A DNA stretch of 64,000 nt, from positions 292,858-356,857 of the forward strand of contig NZ_BDAP01000006.1 in the NCBI RefSeq assembly GCF_001598915.1, read 5' to 3'. The stretch is from Williamsia muralis NBRC 105860 (GTDB lineage: Bacteria; Actinomycetota; Actinomycetes; Mycobacteriales; Mycobacteriaceae). The position numbers and the translations under genes were made by a program. The notes under the pieces are model-generated. The model did no database searches. It was not told where the DNA came from and saw nothing but the letters and a program-made list of their open reading frames with translations. Shown here piece by piece: positions 18,678 to 27,716 of the stretch (within the stretch, counting starts at the first letter, position 1; each line of letters opens with the position of its first letter).

Positions 18678-21268
18678 AGCTGCATCGACTGAGGCTGAGC
18701 CACTTTCGCGGGATCACCGAGCGGGAGATCATCTTTCCCGAGGTCGGGGTCACCGTGGTGGAGGGTGCCAACGAGGCCGGCAAGTCATCGATGATCGAGG
18801 CTCTCGATCTGCTGCTGGAGGTGCGCTCGGACAGCAAGAGCGCCAAGGTACGTGCCGTCGCCCCATCCGGTCTCGATGTCGGGTCGGTGGTGGAGGCCGA
18901 CATCAGCTGCGGCCCCTACCGATTCACCTACACCAAGCAGTACAACAGAGGTGCCCGCACGGAACTGGTCATCGATGAGCCGGTGAGAGAGCAGCTCAGT
19001 GGCCGCGCGGCCCACGAGCGTGTGTGCGCCATCCTCGATGAGCGTGTCGACGCGGGCCTGTTCAAGGCGTTGCGCCTGCTCCAGGCGGGAGACCCGGTGG
19101 TCGGCGAACTGTCGTCGAGCGCAGCGTTGTCTCGTGCACTGGACACCGCAGCAGGCACGACGTCGTCGGGAACCGACCCCGGGTCGGATGACTCGGCGTT
19201 GCTCGACGCTGTACGTACGGAGTACGAACGCTATTTCACTGCGGCACAAGGTCGTCCTGCCCGGGAACTGGCCGCGGCCACAGCCGACGTGGAACGCGCC
19301 CAGGCTCGTCACACCGAGCTGGCCGCTGCGATGGACCAGGTGACCGCGGACGCGGCGCGCCTGGAGACGCTCACCACCACGCGCCGGGAGCTGGCGAACT
19401 CGCTGGAGATGGCAAAGGTGGAACTGGCCTCGCTCACCGAGCAGCGAGAGCAGGCGGTGGGGCTGCAACGGCGGCATGACGAGGCCCGAACCGAAATGCG
19501 CTCTCTCCAGAACGAATTGCAGTCTCTCGACCGCGAGAAGGCCCAGCGCGCCGCAGCCTGCAAGCGGGTCAACGACTGTGAGCACACCATCGACGTGACC
19601 GTCCGGGCGGTCGAACACGTCAGAGGTGTCGCGGACACACGACGGGTCGAGCTGACGCGCCTCGACCGCGACATGGAGGATGCGCGGCTGGCAGAGGTCC
19701 GGGCGGCCGAGGAGGTCGCCGCCGCCAGGGCTGCGGCGAAGAACGGTGCGCTGCGCACGCGCCGCGACGAGGTCACCGCACTGCTGGAGCGCGTCGGATC
19801 GCTGCGCGAACAGCTGACGGCCGCCCGGCGCCAGGTCGCCGCTGTCACCAGTGACCATGACGACCTCGACATCGCCGAAGACCTCGCTCAGCGAGTCACC
19901 ATCGCGCGCGCCGAATCACGTTCTGCTGCAGCATTTGTCACGGTCACGAAACTCGGAGACCACGCCATCACCGTCGACGGTGTCGACACGGCGACCACCG
20001 AGTTCGCACTCACCGAGGGCGCGGTGGTGGAGGTGGACGGTGTGGTGCGGGTGGCCGTGGCGCCCGGGGCCGAGTCGGCAACCCTGGCCGGCCGACTGGC
20101 CGGTGCGGAGCGGGCCCTTGCGGGTTTCCTCGAGGAGCGCGGCGTCGCGGACGTCGCCGAATTGCGGGCCCAGGTGCGCCGTCGCGAACGGGCGTCAGAC
20201 GCGGTCGACAGCGTTCGGTCACAGCTGGCCGCGGTTCTGGGCGACCGTGACGAGGACACTCTGCGTGCCGAGTTGGCCGAGCTGACATCCCGGATCGACG
20301 CCCAGCCGACGACCACACCCACCGTCGGCGTCGAGGAGGCCGAACGGCGTGCAGGTGCCGCCTCGGTTCGGCTCGCCGGGGTCACCCAGCAACGAGCAGA
20401 GGTGCTGAGCGAGCTGCGCAGTCTGGACAACGAGCACCGGATCCTGGACGAGCGTCTCGTCCAGCTGCGCGCCGATCGTGATGATCTCCGAGACCAGCAC
20501 CATCAATTGTGCGACGGTCGTACCGATGAGGCGCTGGAGGAGCGGCGCGTGGCGATCCTCGAGCACATCGCACAAGTGGAGAAGGCGATGGCACGTGCCG
20601 CCCGCGACATCGACGAGGCAGACCCGGAGACACTGGAACTGCACTACGCCAACGTCTCGGCACTGGTGGAGCATGCAGAGCCGCGCCTGGCCGGTCTCGG
20701 GACCGAGATCGCCGAATTGCGTACGCGCATCGAGATCCGTCGCGACGATGGCCAGCTGGACCAGTTACATGTCGCAGCAACCGAATTGGAAGGCGCGCAG
20801 GGCGTCCTGGAGCGCGTCAGGGTCCGTGCGCAGGCGGCAGAACTGCTGCTCCACACGCTTCAGCGTCACCGCGACAACACCCGGCGCCGCTATGTCCAGC
20901 CGTTCACCGACCAGGTGCTCCGGCTGGGCAAGGTTGTGTTCGGGTCGAGCCTGGGCGTCGGGATCGATGAGGAGTTGCGCATCACCACCCGGACCCTCGA
21001 CGGGGTCACCGTCGACCACGATGCCCTCTCCGGCGGTGCGAAAGAACAGCTGGGCATCATCAGCCGGCTGGCGTGCGCCATGCTCATCGACCCCGCAGAC
21101 GGCGTTCCGGTCATCATCGATGACGCCCTTGGTTACACCGACCCCGAGCGCCTGGCCAGCATGGGAGCAGTCCTGGGACACGCCGGACGGAACACCCAGG
21201 TCATCGTGCTCACGTGCACACCGCAGCGCTATCAGGGTGTGGGCGGGGCTCACCTCGTGGCCGTGTGA
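18674..21268 (+). CDS. SbcC/RecN-like coiled-coil ATPase
   Basis: An 864-aa ABC-type ATPase of the SMC/Rad50 class. Walker A is GANEAGKSS near residue 35. Long coiled coil (about 180-400 and 480-700) is interrupted at about 420-472 by a short beta-rich insert (TKLGDHAITVDGVDTA). The C-terminal lobe has signature LSGGAKEQLGIISRLA and Walker B VPVIIDDALGY. No CxxC zinc hook is present at the apex, unlike SbcC/Rad50. It is coupled to the SbcD-like gene. It probably forms the motor subunit of that nuclease. Confidence 0.87.
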   Translation: MKLHRLRLSHFRGITEREIIFPEVGVTVVEGANEAGKSSMIEALDLLLEVRSDSKSAKVRAVAPSGLDVGSVVEADISCGPYRFTYTKQYNRGARTELVIDEPVREQLSGRAAHERVCAILDERVDAGLFKALRLLQAGDPVVGELSSSAALSRALDTAAGTTSSGTDPGSDDSALLDAVRTEYERYFTAAQGRPARELAAATADVERAQARHTELAAAMDQVTADAARLETLTTTRRELANSLEMAKVELASLTEQREQAVGLQRRHDEARTEMRSLQNELQSLDREKAQRAAACKRVNDCEHTIDVTVRAVEHVRGVADTRRVELTRLDRDMEDARLAEVRAAEEVAAARAAAKNGALRTRRDEVTALLERVGSLREQLTAARRQVAAVTSDHDDLDIAEDLAQRVTIARAESRSAAAFVTVTKLGDHAITVDGVDTATTEFALTEGAVVEVDGVVRVAVAPGAESATLAGRLAGAERALAGFLEERGVADVAELRAQVRRRERASDAVDSVRSQLAAVLGDRDEDTLRAELAELTSRIDAQPTTTPTVGVEEAERRAGAASVRLAGVTQQRAEVLSELRSLDNEHRILDERLVQLRADRDDLRDQHHQLCDGRTDEALEERRVAILEHIAQVEKAMARAARDIDEADPETLELHYANVSALVEHAEPRLAGLGTEIAELRTRIEIRRDDGQLDQLHVAATELEGAQGVLERVRVRAQAAELLLHTLQRHRDNTRRRYVQPFTDQVLRLGKVVFGSSLGVGIDEELRITTRTLDGVTVDHDALSGGAKEQLGIISRLACAMLIDPADGVPVIIDDALGYTDPERLASMGAVLGHAGRNTQVIVLTCTPQRYQGVGGAHLVAV

Positions 21269-21288
21269 ACGCGCCCGGCCCATCCGTT

Positions 21289-21318
21289 TTGGGATGCCCA
21301 CACCCGATGCGCTAGGCT
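21289..21318 (+). promoter_or_regulatory. Promoter for tRNA-Arg
   Basis: -35 TTGGGA (21289-21294), an 18-bp spacer and -10 TAGGCT (21313-21318) end 16 nt before the tRNA. The -10 hexamer is identical to that of the proximal rRNA promoter at 63642, which supports a stable-RNA promoter. Confidence 0.6.
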
Positions 21319-21334
21319 GACTCTCGCCCAATGA

Positions 21335-21407
21335 GCCCCCGTAGCTCAGGGGATAGAGCGTCCGCCTCCGGAGCGGAAGGCCGCAGGTTCGAATCCTGCC
21401 GGGGGCA
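21335..21407 (+). tRNA. tRNA-Arg (anticodon CCG)
   Basis: A complete cloverleaf of 73 nt: acceptor GCCCCCG/CGGGGGC, D-stem GCTC/GAGC, anticodon stem TCCGC/GCGGA with loop CTCCGGA (anticodon CCG, reading CGG), and T-arm GCAGG-TTCGAAT-CCTGC. The discriminator is A and CCA is not encoded. No integrase or duplicated 3' end is seen nearby. Confidence 0.97.
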
Positions 21408-21430
21408 CAGATTCAGGCGACATCTCCGGC

Positions 21431-22405
21431 TCAGATCGCTGCTCTGGTACCGGGTGTCACACGATCGGTCACGTTCTGGACCGCCTCGAGGAACACCGGA
21501 ACCCACCCTGTAGCCCCCAACACGATGGCCGCGTGCCCACCGCGTGCGGTGAAGACCTGGGCGCCGGGTATCGAGTCCGCCAGCTTGCGCTGGCGGCGTG
21601 AGGGGATGATGTGGTCTTTTCCGGTCACCACCACAGCAGTCGGAACGTCGACCCCGCCGATCCAGGCTGCAGAGTCGAAACGACCGAGCTCACCGAGCGC
21701 CTCGGGTAGGGACCAGGCGCTGGTACTGCGGAACTCGACCTTGCTCCACGCGGTGGGGTTCGCCACTTCCACCGACGGCAGCTCGGGGAGGGTCTGTGCC
21801 AGCCGGTCGACATGCGACAGCGCAAAGCTGGCCAACGGATGCATCGCCGCGGTCATCAGGGGGAAGAACAGTCGCTCGCCCTTCTTTCCACGGAAGTTCC
21901 TCGCGGTGGAGCAGAGCACCAGGCCCGATACACGCCTCCGGTGCCGCTGCCACGTCAACTGGGCCACTGCGCCGCCCATGGAGTAGCCGGCCACGACTGC
22001 TTGTTCGATGCCCAGGGCATCCATCACTGCCACCACATCGTCTGCGCAGTCGACGAACCGGAAACGCGACGACCGGATACCCCGCCCATGCCATCGCTGG
22101 TCGAACGTGACAACCCGGTAGTGCTGCGACAGCTCGCTGAAGGTGGCCACCCAGCTCAGATACGAGGTGCATCCCAGTGCGTGCAGCAACACGATCGTGG
22201 GGGCGGTGGGTGAGGGGCCGGGCACGTCGACAACAAATGTCCGGCCACGCCCGGGGAGCTCCACGATCCGGCCCTCGGGCACGGCGTCGACTGCAGGTGC
22301 GGACGGCATGATCTGCTTCAGTCCTGCCCCCACCCCGCTGCGTAGGGCGTCGGCACTGGTACTCGCGACCCGGTTCAGGGCCTTTCCGGCCAGCTGCACT
22401 GTCAT
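21431..22405 (-). CDS. Alpha/beta hydrolase (esterase/lipase type)
   Basis: A 324-aa alpha/beta hydrolase. The nucleophile elbow is AGYSMGGAVAQL, the oxyanion strand has LLHALGCTSYLSW, and the catalytic His lies in ARGGHAAIVLG near the C-terminus. I use ATG 22405 (MTVQLAGK), which has AGAGG about 8 nt upstream; an upstream start at 22456 would overlap the previous gene. It is the last gene of the lipid operon that begins at 27230. The substrate is unknown, probably an acyl ester. Confidence 0.85.
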   Translation of the reverse strand: MTVQLAGKALNRVASTSADALRSGVGAGLKQIMPSAPAVDAVPEGRIVELPGRGRTFVVDVPGPSPTAPTIVLLHALGCTSYLSWVATFSELSQHYRVVTFDQRWHGRGIRSSRFRFVDCADDVVAVMDALGIEQAVVAGYSMGGAVAQLTWQRHRRRVSGLVLCSTARNFRGKKGERLFFPLMTAAMHPLASFALSHVDRLAQTLPELPSVEVANPTAWSKVEFRSTSAWSLPEALGELGRFDSAAWIGGVDVPTAVVVTGKDHIIPSRRQRKLADSIPGAQVFTARGGHAAIVLGATGWVPVFLEAVQNVTDRVTPGTRAAI

Positions 22406-22430
22406 GTGGTCGTCCTCTCGCTCGAACTGC

Positions 22431-23837
22431 TCAGTCGGGCATGTTCGCCAGTTCATCGAGAGCCGGACGCATACGTGCCACGAGCGGACCGAGATCGTCC
22501 ACCAGGTCTGGGCAGCTCAGAATCGAGACGTTGAGCCGACCGGCGTAGGACCACGCGGTCACGTTGAGGCCGATACCTTCGATGAGTGGTCCGACGCTGA
22601 AGAGATCACTCAGCTTCGAACCGGCGATTGTCACGTCCTGCGCCGGACCCTTGACGTTGGACACGATGACGTTGAACGGCGGCGAGTGTCGGGCCGCCAT
22701 GTTGTATTTCGAATAGAGTTTGAGGGCCGCACTGAAGGGTGCCGGTGGAGTGAACTGCACCCAGTCGGTGAGCATGTGAGGACCCAGGTGCTGTTGCACC
22801 TTCTTCGAGGCGGCTGTTGTCCGCGAGATCTCGAGCAACCGTTCACGTGGGTCGTCCACGTCGGTCGCGAGGGTCGTGAACAGATTCGACACCCGGTTGC
22901 CGCCGAGACGCGCGGGGCCCTCGGGGTCGTCGGTCGACACCGGCACCCCGGCCAGAAGTGACCCGGACAGGTCCTCACCGCGCGACCGGGTCCAGTCGCG
23001 CAGCGCTCCGGCGACGATCGCCAGCACCACATCATTCACGGTGACGCCGTTGGCTTTTCGCACCTGCTTGATGTCGTCGAGGGGGAGCGTGCACGTGGCG
23101 AAGATGCGCGAGGCACCGAGAGCGCCGTTGAACGATGCCCGGGGCGCGTCGAGGACCGGGCGGGGTACCGACACCGATTCACCCCGACGATGCCGCACCA
23201 CCGCATTGATTCCGGACGCCGTACGCGACAGGAGGCCGTGCACCGTGCCCATCTGGCGGATGGCATCGGACAGGGCAAGCCGGGTCTGTTCGGCCTTGGT
23301 GGGCGTCGGTTCGAGAGCCCAGCTGTCAGACCTCGAATCCTCTTGTGGCGCAGGGTTCTGCTCGGGATCGTCACTCTGGTCGGTGATGTTGCCCAGCAAT
23401 GCGTTGGCCGCCACGCCGTCCGCGAGCGCGTGGTGCATCTTGCCTATCACCGCTATTCGCCCGTCGGCCATGCCCTGGCACACATGCATCTCCCACAACG
23501 GGATCGACCTGTCGAGCGGGGTTCCCGCGATCTCGCCGGTGACCGCCTCGAGCTCCGCCATACCCCCGGGTTCCGGCAGGTCGTGCAGAAAAAGGTGCCG
23601 CGCGGGCTCGATCGGCTGGTCACTGATCCACAGCGGGTGATTGAGCGAGAGCGGTACAGGCAGAGCCCGCCGCTGCAGCGGGGGAAGCTGGCCGAGCCTG
23701 GCCAGCATCTGCTCCTGGAAACGCTCGAACGTGAAACCCTCTCGCGGCTCGATGATGGCTATCTTCAGCGTGTGCATGTGCATGGTTGGCGTTTCCATGT
23801 ACAGATAGCCGGCATCAACCCCTTCCATTCGCTCCAT
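22431..23837 (-). CDS. WS/DGAT-family O-acyltransferase (wax ester/triacylglycerol synthase)
   Basis: A 468-aa acyl-CoA:alcohol or diacylglycerol acyltransferase. The N-terminus MERMEGVDAGYLYMETP is typical of the family. The catalytic HHxxxDG motif is MHHALADGVAAN, and the C-terminal domain has the NVIVSNVKGP and NVTAWSYAGRLNVS signatures. I choose ATG 23837 by family resemblance. Upstream in-frame starts (ATG 23870, TTG 23885) would shorten the gap to the previous gene, but no start has a good ribosome site. It sits between an acyl-CoA synthetase and an alpha/beta hydrolase, consistent with storage or cell-envelope lipid ester synthesis. Confidence 0.88.
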   Translation of the reverse strand: MERMEGVDAGYLYMETPTMHMHTLKIAIIEPREGFTFERFQEQMLARLGQLPPLQRRALPVPLSLNHPLWISDQPIEPARHLFLHDLPEPGGMAELEAVTGEIAGTPLDRSIPLWEMHVCQGMADGRIAVIGKMHHALADGVAANALLGNITDQSDDPEQNPAPQEDSRSDSWALEPTPTKAEQTRLALSDAIRQMGTVHGLLSRTASGINAVVRHRRGESVSVPRPVLDAPRASFNGALGASRIFATCTLPLDDIKQVRKANGVTVNDVVLAIVAGALRDWTRSRGEDLSGSLLAGVPVSTDDPEGPARLGGNRVSNLFTTLATDVDDPRERLLEISRTTAASKKVQQHLGPHMLTDWVQFTPPAPFSAALKLYSKYNMAARHSPPFNVIVSNVKGPAQDVTIAGSKLSDLFSVGPLIEGIGLNVTAWSYAGRLNVSILSCPDLVDDLGPLVARMRPALDELANMPD

Positions 23838-23903
23838 TCCGGAAGTATGGAGGGGTCCGGGGCGCGTCATCGGTGACTTACCCAAACTGTTCCGCGTTTG
23901 TCA

Positions 23904-25529
23904 TCACGCGGGTCCGGTGAGTTCGCGTTTGACCACCTTGCCGGTGGCGTTGCGGGGGAGGGCGTCGAGGAACTCGACGTCGCGGGGCACCTTGAAGCCG
24001 GCCAATTGGGACTTGACGTGTGCCTTGAGGTCGTCGCAGGAGGCATCTTCGCCGGGCTTGAGCACCACGTAGGCCGCCAGCCGTTGTCCGTACTTGTCGT
24101 CGTCGACTCCGAGCACTGCAGCTTCGAGGACCGAGGGGTGGGCGTTGAGCGTCTCCTCGACCTCCAGGGGATAGACGTTCTCGCCACCCGAGACGATCAT
24201 GTCGTCGTCGCGGCCGACCACGAACAACCGGCCGTTCTCGTCCAGACGGCCTACGTCGCCCGACAACATTAAGTCGCCGTGGAAGTCCTTGGAGTCACCC
24301 GACGTGTACCCCTCGAAGTGAGAGTTGCTGAAAACGGCTATCTTTCCCACTGCGCCGACAGGCAGCTCGTCGAGGTTGTCGTCGAGGATCCGCACCTCGG
24401 TGCCCGCCGCGGGCCGGCCGGCAGTGTCTGTCGCAGCGCGCAGGTCCGCAGGTGTCGCCGTACTGATCAGGCCGGCCTCGGTGGCGTTGTAGCTGTTGTA
24501 GACCACATCGCCGAACCGGTCCATGAACCCGATGACGGCGTCGGCCCTCATCCGCGATCCGCTGACCGTGGCGAAACGCAGTGAGCTCAGCTGGTAGTGG
24601 TCGAGGACGTCGGACGGCAGGTCCATGATGCGTTCGAGCATCACCGGCACGAGCGCAAGACCGGTGGCCCGGTGCTCGGCAACCAACTTCAGCGTTGCCT
24701 CTGGGTCGAACTTGCGGCGCATCACCACGGTGCAGGTCATCGTCCCGGCCACGGCGAGCTGCCCGAAGCCCCAGGCGTGGAACATGGGCGCCGCGACGAC
24801 GATCTTCTCTTCCGCCTTCCAGGGGATGCGGTCGAACATGGCCGCGAGCGCTCCGGCGCCCCCGCCACCGGAGCGGCGTGCGCCTTTGGGGGTCCCGGTG
24901 GTGCCGGAGGTCAGCAGGACGATACGTCCCGGGGAATCGGGACGGCCCGGACGTTTGGCGCCACGATGTTTGTTGATGAGCCCTTCGACGGTGGGAGCGT
25001 CGGTGCTGCTGTCGGTCCACGCGATCACTTCGGCGAGATCCTCGACGTGCGAACGGGCGTGGGCCACGAGGTCGGCGAACTCCTCGTCGTAGATGAGGAC
25101 GCCGGTGTGCTCGCGAAGGAGTACCTCCGTGAGCTGAGGGCCCGAGAACCCGGTGTTCAACAGGAGCGAGTCGGCGCCGAGTTTTGTTGATGCCAAGAGG
25201 CTTTCGACGAGGCCACGGTGGTTGCGGCAGAGGATGCCGACGGTCTGGTCAGGCTCTCGCCGCAGGTCGCGCAACGCCGTGGCGAGAGCGTCGCTACGGG
25301 TGTCGAGCTGCGCCCACGTCAGGCTGCCCAGTTCGTCGACGAGGGCAGTGGCGTTCGGCCGCCGCGCTGCTGCCAACCCGAGGCCGGTCATCGGTGTGGT
25401 GCCCTGACGCCAGATCACGAGTCCCATCCGCACGTACTTGTCCGGGCGCAGTGCGGCGAGCATGCCACTGCGGACGAGCACCCCGATGGTCCACAGCATC
25501 CGGCGAATTCGGCCAATCAACTCGGTCAC
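23904..25529 (-). CDS. Fatty-acyl-CoA/AMP ligase (FadD12-like)
   Basis: A 541-aa adenylate-forming enzyme. Motifs in order: A3 VLLTSGTTGTPKGARR, A5 YNSYNATEAG, A7/A8 SGDVGRLDENGRLFVVGRD, and the catalytic lysine near the C-terminus in LPRNATGKVVKREL. The start is GTG 25529, with AGGAG about 7 nt upstream. Two in-frame stop codons (TGATGA) end the gene. Gene order (WS/DGAT, hydrolase, this ligase, acyltransferase) resembles the M. tuberculosis Rv1425-Rv1428c region that includes fadD12. It likely activates fatty acids for the neighbouring acyltransferases. Confidence 0.9.
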   Translation of the reverse strand: MTELIGRIRRMLWTIGVLVRSGMLAALRPDKYVRMGLVIWRQGTTPMTGLGLAAARRPNATALVDELGSLTWAQLDTRSDALATALRDLRREPDQTVGILCRNHRGLVESLLASTKLGADSLLLNTGFSGPQLTEVLLREHTGVLIYDEEFADLVAHARSHVEDLAEVIAWTDSSTDAPTVEGLINKHRGAKRPGRPDSPGRIVLLTSGTTGTPKGARRSGGGGAGALAAMFDRIPWKAEEKIVVAAPMFHAWGFGQLAVAGTMTCTVVMRRKFDPEATLKLVAEHRATGLALVPVMLERIMDLPSDVLDHYQLSSLRFATVSGSRMRADAVIGFMDRFGDVVYNSYNATEAGLISTATPADLRAATDTAGRPAAGTEVRILDDNLDELPVGAVGKIAVFSNSHFEGYTSGDSKDFHGDLMLSGDVGRLDENGRLFVVGRDDDMIVSGGENVYPLEVEETLNAHPSVLEAAVLGVDDDKYGQRLAAYVVLKPGEDASCDDLKAHVKSQLAGFKVPRDVEFLDALPRNATGKVVKRELTGPA

Positions 25530-25551
25530 TACGTGGCTCCTGATCCTGTGG

Positions 25552-26397
25552 TCATCCGAGCACCGGGAAGCGGCGTGCCCGGGCCATCTCATCCAACGTG
25601 GACTGCATACGGTCGCGGACCACACGATCAACTTCAGCGATGTCGGGGTCGGGTCCGAACTCCGTGACGATGTCGATCGGATCGAGCACCCGAGTCTCGA
25701 TCTTGGTGGGCATCGGCAGGTTCGGAGGGAACTGCAGCGACAACCCGAACGGGAAACCGAAGGACAGCGGGGCGAGCTTGGTCCGCATGAGTTTGTCGAG
25801 ACGCAACAGCTTGGCCAAATCCTCACCGCGGCTGAGGAAGATCTGCGCCTCGTGCCCGCCGATGCTCACCACCGGGACGATGGGCACCCCGGCTTCGAGC
25901 GCGGTGCGCACGTACCCGGTACGGCCGTTGAAGTCGATGCGATTGGCAGAGGTTGACGGCCGGAACACGTCGTAGTCGCCGCCGGGGAAGACAATGGTGA
26001 CACCGCCGCTGCGGAGGAGCTGGTCGGCGTTGTGGCGATTGGCCGGAACGAAGCCGGCGCGAGCGAACAGCTGTTTTCCCTGGCCGATGAACAACATGTC
26101 GTGGGCCAGCACGTACAGCGGGCGCTCACTGCCGAAGTGATCGAAGAACTCCACCGCGATCACCGGCACGTCCATCGCGAGGAGGCCTCCGGAGTGATTG
26201 GACACCAGCAGCGCTCCGCCGTCGGGCACGTTCGCCATGCCCTTCACCTCGGACCGGAACCAGCCTTTGACCGCCAATCGCAGGAGCGGGATCAACCGGG
26301 TCACCCACGCTCCGTCGCGCAACTCCCACAGTGCTTCTTCCGACTCTGCGCCTGTGGGCTCGTCGCCGGACTCGCCGGGCGTCTTGTCGGTGCTCAT
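25552..26397 (-). CDS. Lysophospholipid/glycerol-phosphate acyltransferase family protein
   Basis: A 281-aa PlsC-like acyltransferase. Block I reads VSNHSGGLLAMD, with His-Asp spacing longer than the classical HX4D, a variant I believe is common to the NHSGG subgroup. Block III-like FPGGDYDVFRP and block IV-like VPIVPVVSIGG follow. The start is ATG 26397, which overlaps the stop of the upstream hydrolase by 4 nt. A gap of only 22 nt separates it from the acyl-CoA synthetase. Probable role: acyl transfer to a glycerophosphate-type acceptor. Confidence 0.83.
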   Translation of the reverse strand: MSTDKTPGESGDEPTGAESEEALWELRDGAWVTRLIPLLRLAVKGWFRSEVKGMANVPDGGALLVSNHSGGLLAMDVPVIAVEFFDHFGSERPLYVLAHDMLFIGQGKQLFARAGFVPANRHNADQLLRSGGVTIVFPGGDYDVFRPSTSANRIDFNGRTGYVRTALEAGVPIVPVVSIGGHEAQIFLSRGEDLAKLLRLDKLMRTKLAPLSFGFPFGLSLQFPPNLPMPTKIETRVLDPIDIVTEFGPDPDIAEVDRVVRDRMQSTLDEMARARRFPVLG

Positions 26398-27230
26398 GCG
26401 CTCTTTCTCAACGTCGGGGCGCTCACCGATGGACCGAGGAGGGTATGACGAACACACCGCGCCCAATCGAAAGGTTCTGGCGCAAACGGGTTCTGGGCCA
26501 GTCGATCGGCGAGCACGCTCAGGGCCAGTGGATTGGAGACCAGCCCGATGTGGCTGCTGAGAACGGCGATGTTCTCGCAATTGTCGTCCTCGTCGAGTGC
26601 ACAACTGCGCCAGTTGAGTATCCCGTCGGTCTTGGAATAGATCGCCGTACACCGGACGGGCAGCGGTCCTCGGAGAGTGTCGACGATCTCTCGCGCGTTG
26701 TCGACAAGGCCGTACTTGCGCGCGGCGTGCTCGAACATCGCCGTCGTCCTGGTCACCTCGCCCTCAGGTCGCCACGGGGACCCCAGGCAGATGACTTGCC
26801 GTACCGCGTCGGGACGTTCGTGGCCCAGCCACCGGGCGAGCAGGCCGCCGAAACTCCAGCCGACAACACTGACCGGCACGCCATAACGTTGGTGAAGTCG
26901 GTCCAGTCGGTCGGGTAGCCCCTCGACGATGTGGTCGGTCAATCCGAAGTTGCGGCCGAGGTGCCATCCGTGGGCTCGGTAACCGAGACCGCGCAGATGG
27001 GAGCGCATCCTGTTGGTGAGGCCATCGGTTGCGTAGAAACCGGGGATCACCAGCACTGGACGTCCCTCGCCCACACCATGGCTCGGGAGGATGGCGTCCA
27101 CCACCGCCGATGTGGGGTACTCGACCATCACGCGAGCCAGTTCGAGCGCGGTCAGCGCGAGGGGCGGTTTGGGAAACCGCTCTGATGACAGGGCGGAGCC
27201 ATCGTCACGTCGTTCTTCGAAGTCGTACAT
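26394..27230 (-). CDS. Alpha/beta hydrolase, first gene of lipid operon
   Basis: A 278-aa protein with nucleophile elbow VVGWSFGGLLARW, oxyanion strand PVLVIPGFYATDG, a catalytic Asp candidate in YSKTDGILNW and His in SSHIGLVSNP. No signal peptide is visible, so it is probably cytoplasmic. It heads the five-gene minus-strand unit and lies just downstream of a KstR-like palindrome and a possible -10 box. Confidence 0.85.
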   Translation of the reverse strand: MYDFEERRDDGSALSSERFPKPPLALTALELARVMVEYPTSAVVDAILPSHGVGEGRPVLVIPGFYATDGLTNRMRSHLRGLGYRAHGWHLGRNFGLTDHIVEGLPDRLDRLHQRYGVPVSVVGWSFGGLLARWLGHERPDAVRQVICLGSPWRPEGEVTRTTAMFEHAARKYGLVDNAREIVDTLRGPLPVRCTAIYSKTDGILNWRSCALDEDDNCENIAVLSSHIGLVSNPLALSVLADRLAQNPFAPEPFDWARCVRHTLLGPSVSAPTLRKSA

Positions 27231-27262
27231 GCACCATCCCCGAGCCGTGTGTGGACGGTCCC

Positions 27263-27280
27263 ATACTAGAACGTGTTCTC
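27263..27280 (-). promoter_or_regulatory. KstR-like operator overlapping lipid-operon promoter
   Basis: TAGAACGTGTTCTC at 27267-27280 matches the reported KstR consensus TnnAACnnGTTnnA except for the last base. On the minus strand a -10-like TAGTAT (27268-27263) abuts it, so a bound repressor would occlude the promoter of the operon starting at 27230. The site also lies upstream of the divergent plus-strand gene at 27389. Recognition is by eye; the regulator is not in this window. Confidence 0.5.
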
Positions 27281-27388
27281 GTTTTCCGTTGCCATATCGC
27301 CGGGCAGTGGTCGGACTACGGAGGCGGGGGTGCTTTTCTTACCTCCGGCGTAATCGTTTTCGACCACCGATGCGGCGACCCTGAAGGC

Positions 27389-27709
27389 ATGGATATCGAT
27401 CGACAAGACGCAGTCACAACCACTGTGCCCGGGGCGCCGCGCTGGCTACGGGCGGTCCTGATCATGGATCGGGCAGGCTCGTCCTGGTACATCGGACTCG
27501 GGTTCCTGTTCGCCCCGCTGTTGGTGGTGCTCGATCCGTGGCCGCCACTGGTCACCGCGGCCTGGATTGCCATCGGGGTGTTCGGCCTGTGGCTGGGCAT
27601 CCTCGGCATCTTCATGGCGACCGGCCTGGCGCTGATCCTCAAGTCCGGCCACACCGTTCCCGAGGAGTACTGGCGATCGGTCTTCGAGGACTTGCCGCCC
27701 GCGCGGTGA
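27389..27709 (+). CDS. Small two-TM membrane protein, unknown
   Basis: A 106-aa protein with two hydrophobic segments (about 35-52 and 58-82) and a short C-terminal tail PEEYWRSVFEDLPPAR. I start it at ATG 27389, which has only a weak GAAGG site. Longer in-frame readings cross the promoter region of the divergent operon and are unlikely. It is convergent with the DUF305 gene 7 nt away. No family recognised. Confidence 0.55.
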   Translation: MDIDRQDAVTTTVPGAPRWLRAVLIMDRAGSSWYIGLGFLFAPLLVVLDPWPPLVTAAWIAIGVFGLWLGILGIFMATGLALILKSGHTVPEEYWRSVFEDLPPAR

Positions 27710-27716
27710 CCGGCGA

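Noticed and set aside
21335..21407. tRNA-Arg as an attachment site for an integrated element
   Set aside because: No integrase gene and no duplicated tRNA 3' end were seen on either side.
27267..27280. LexA (SOS) box reading of the palindrome
   Set aside because: The half-site spacing and AACnnGTT core fit KstR better, and no DNA-damage gene is adjacent.
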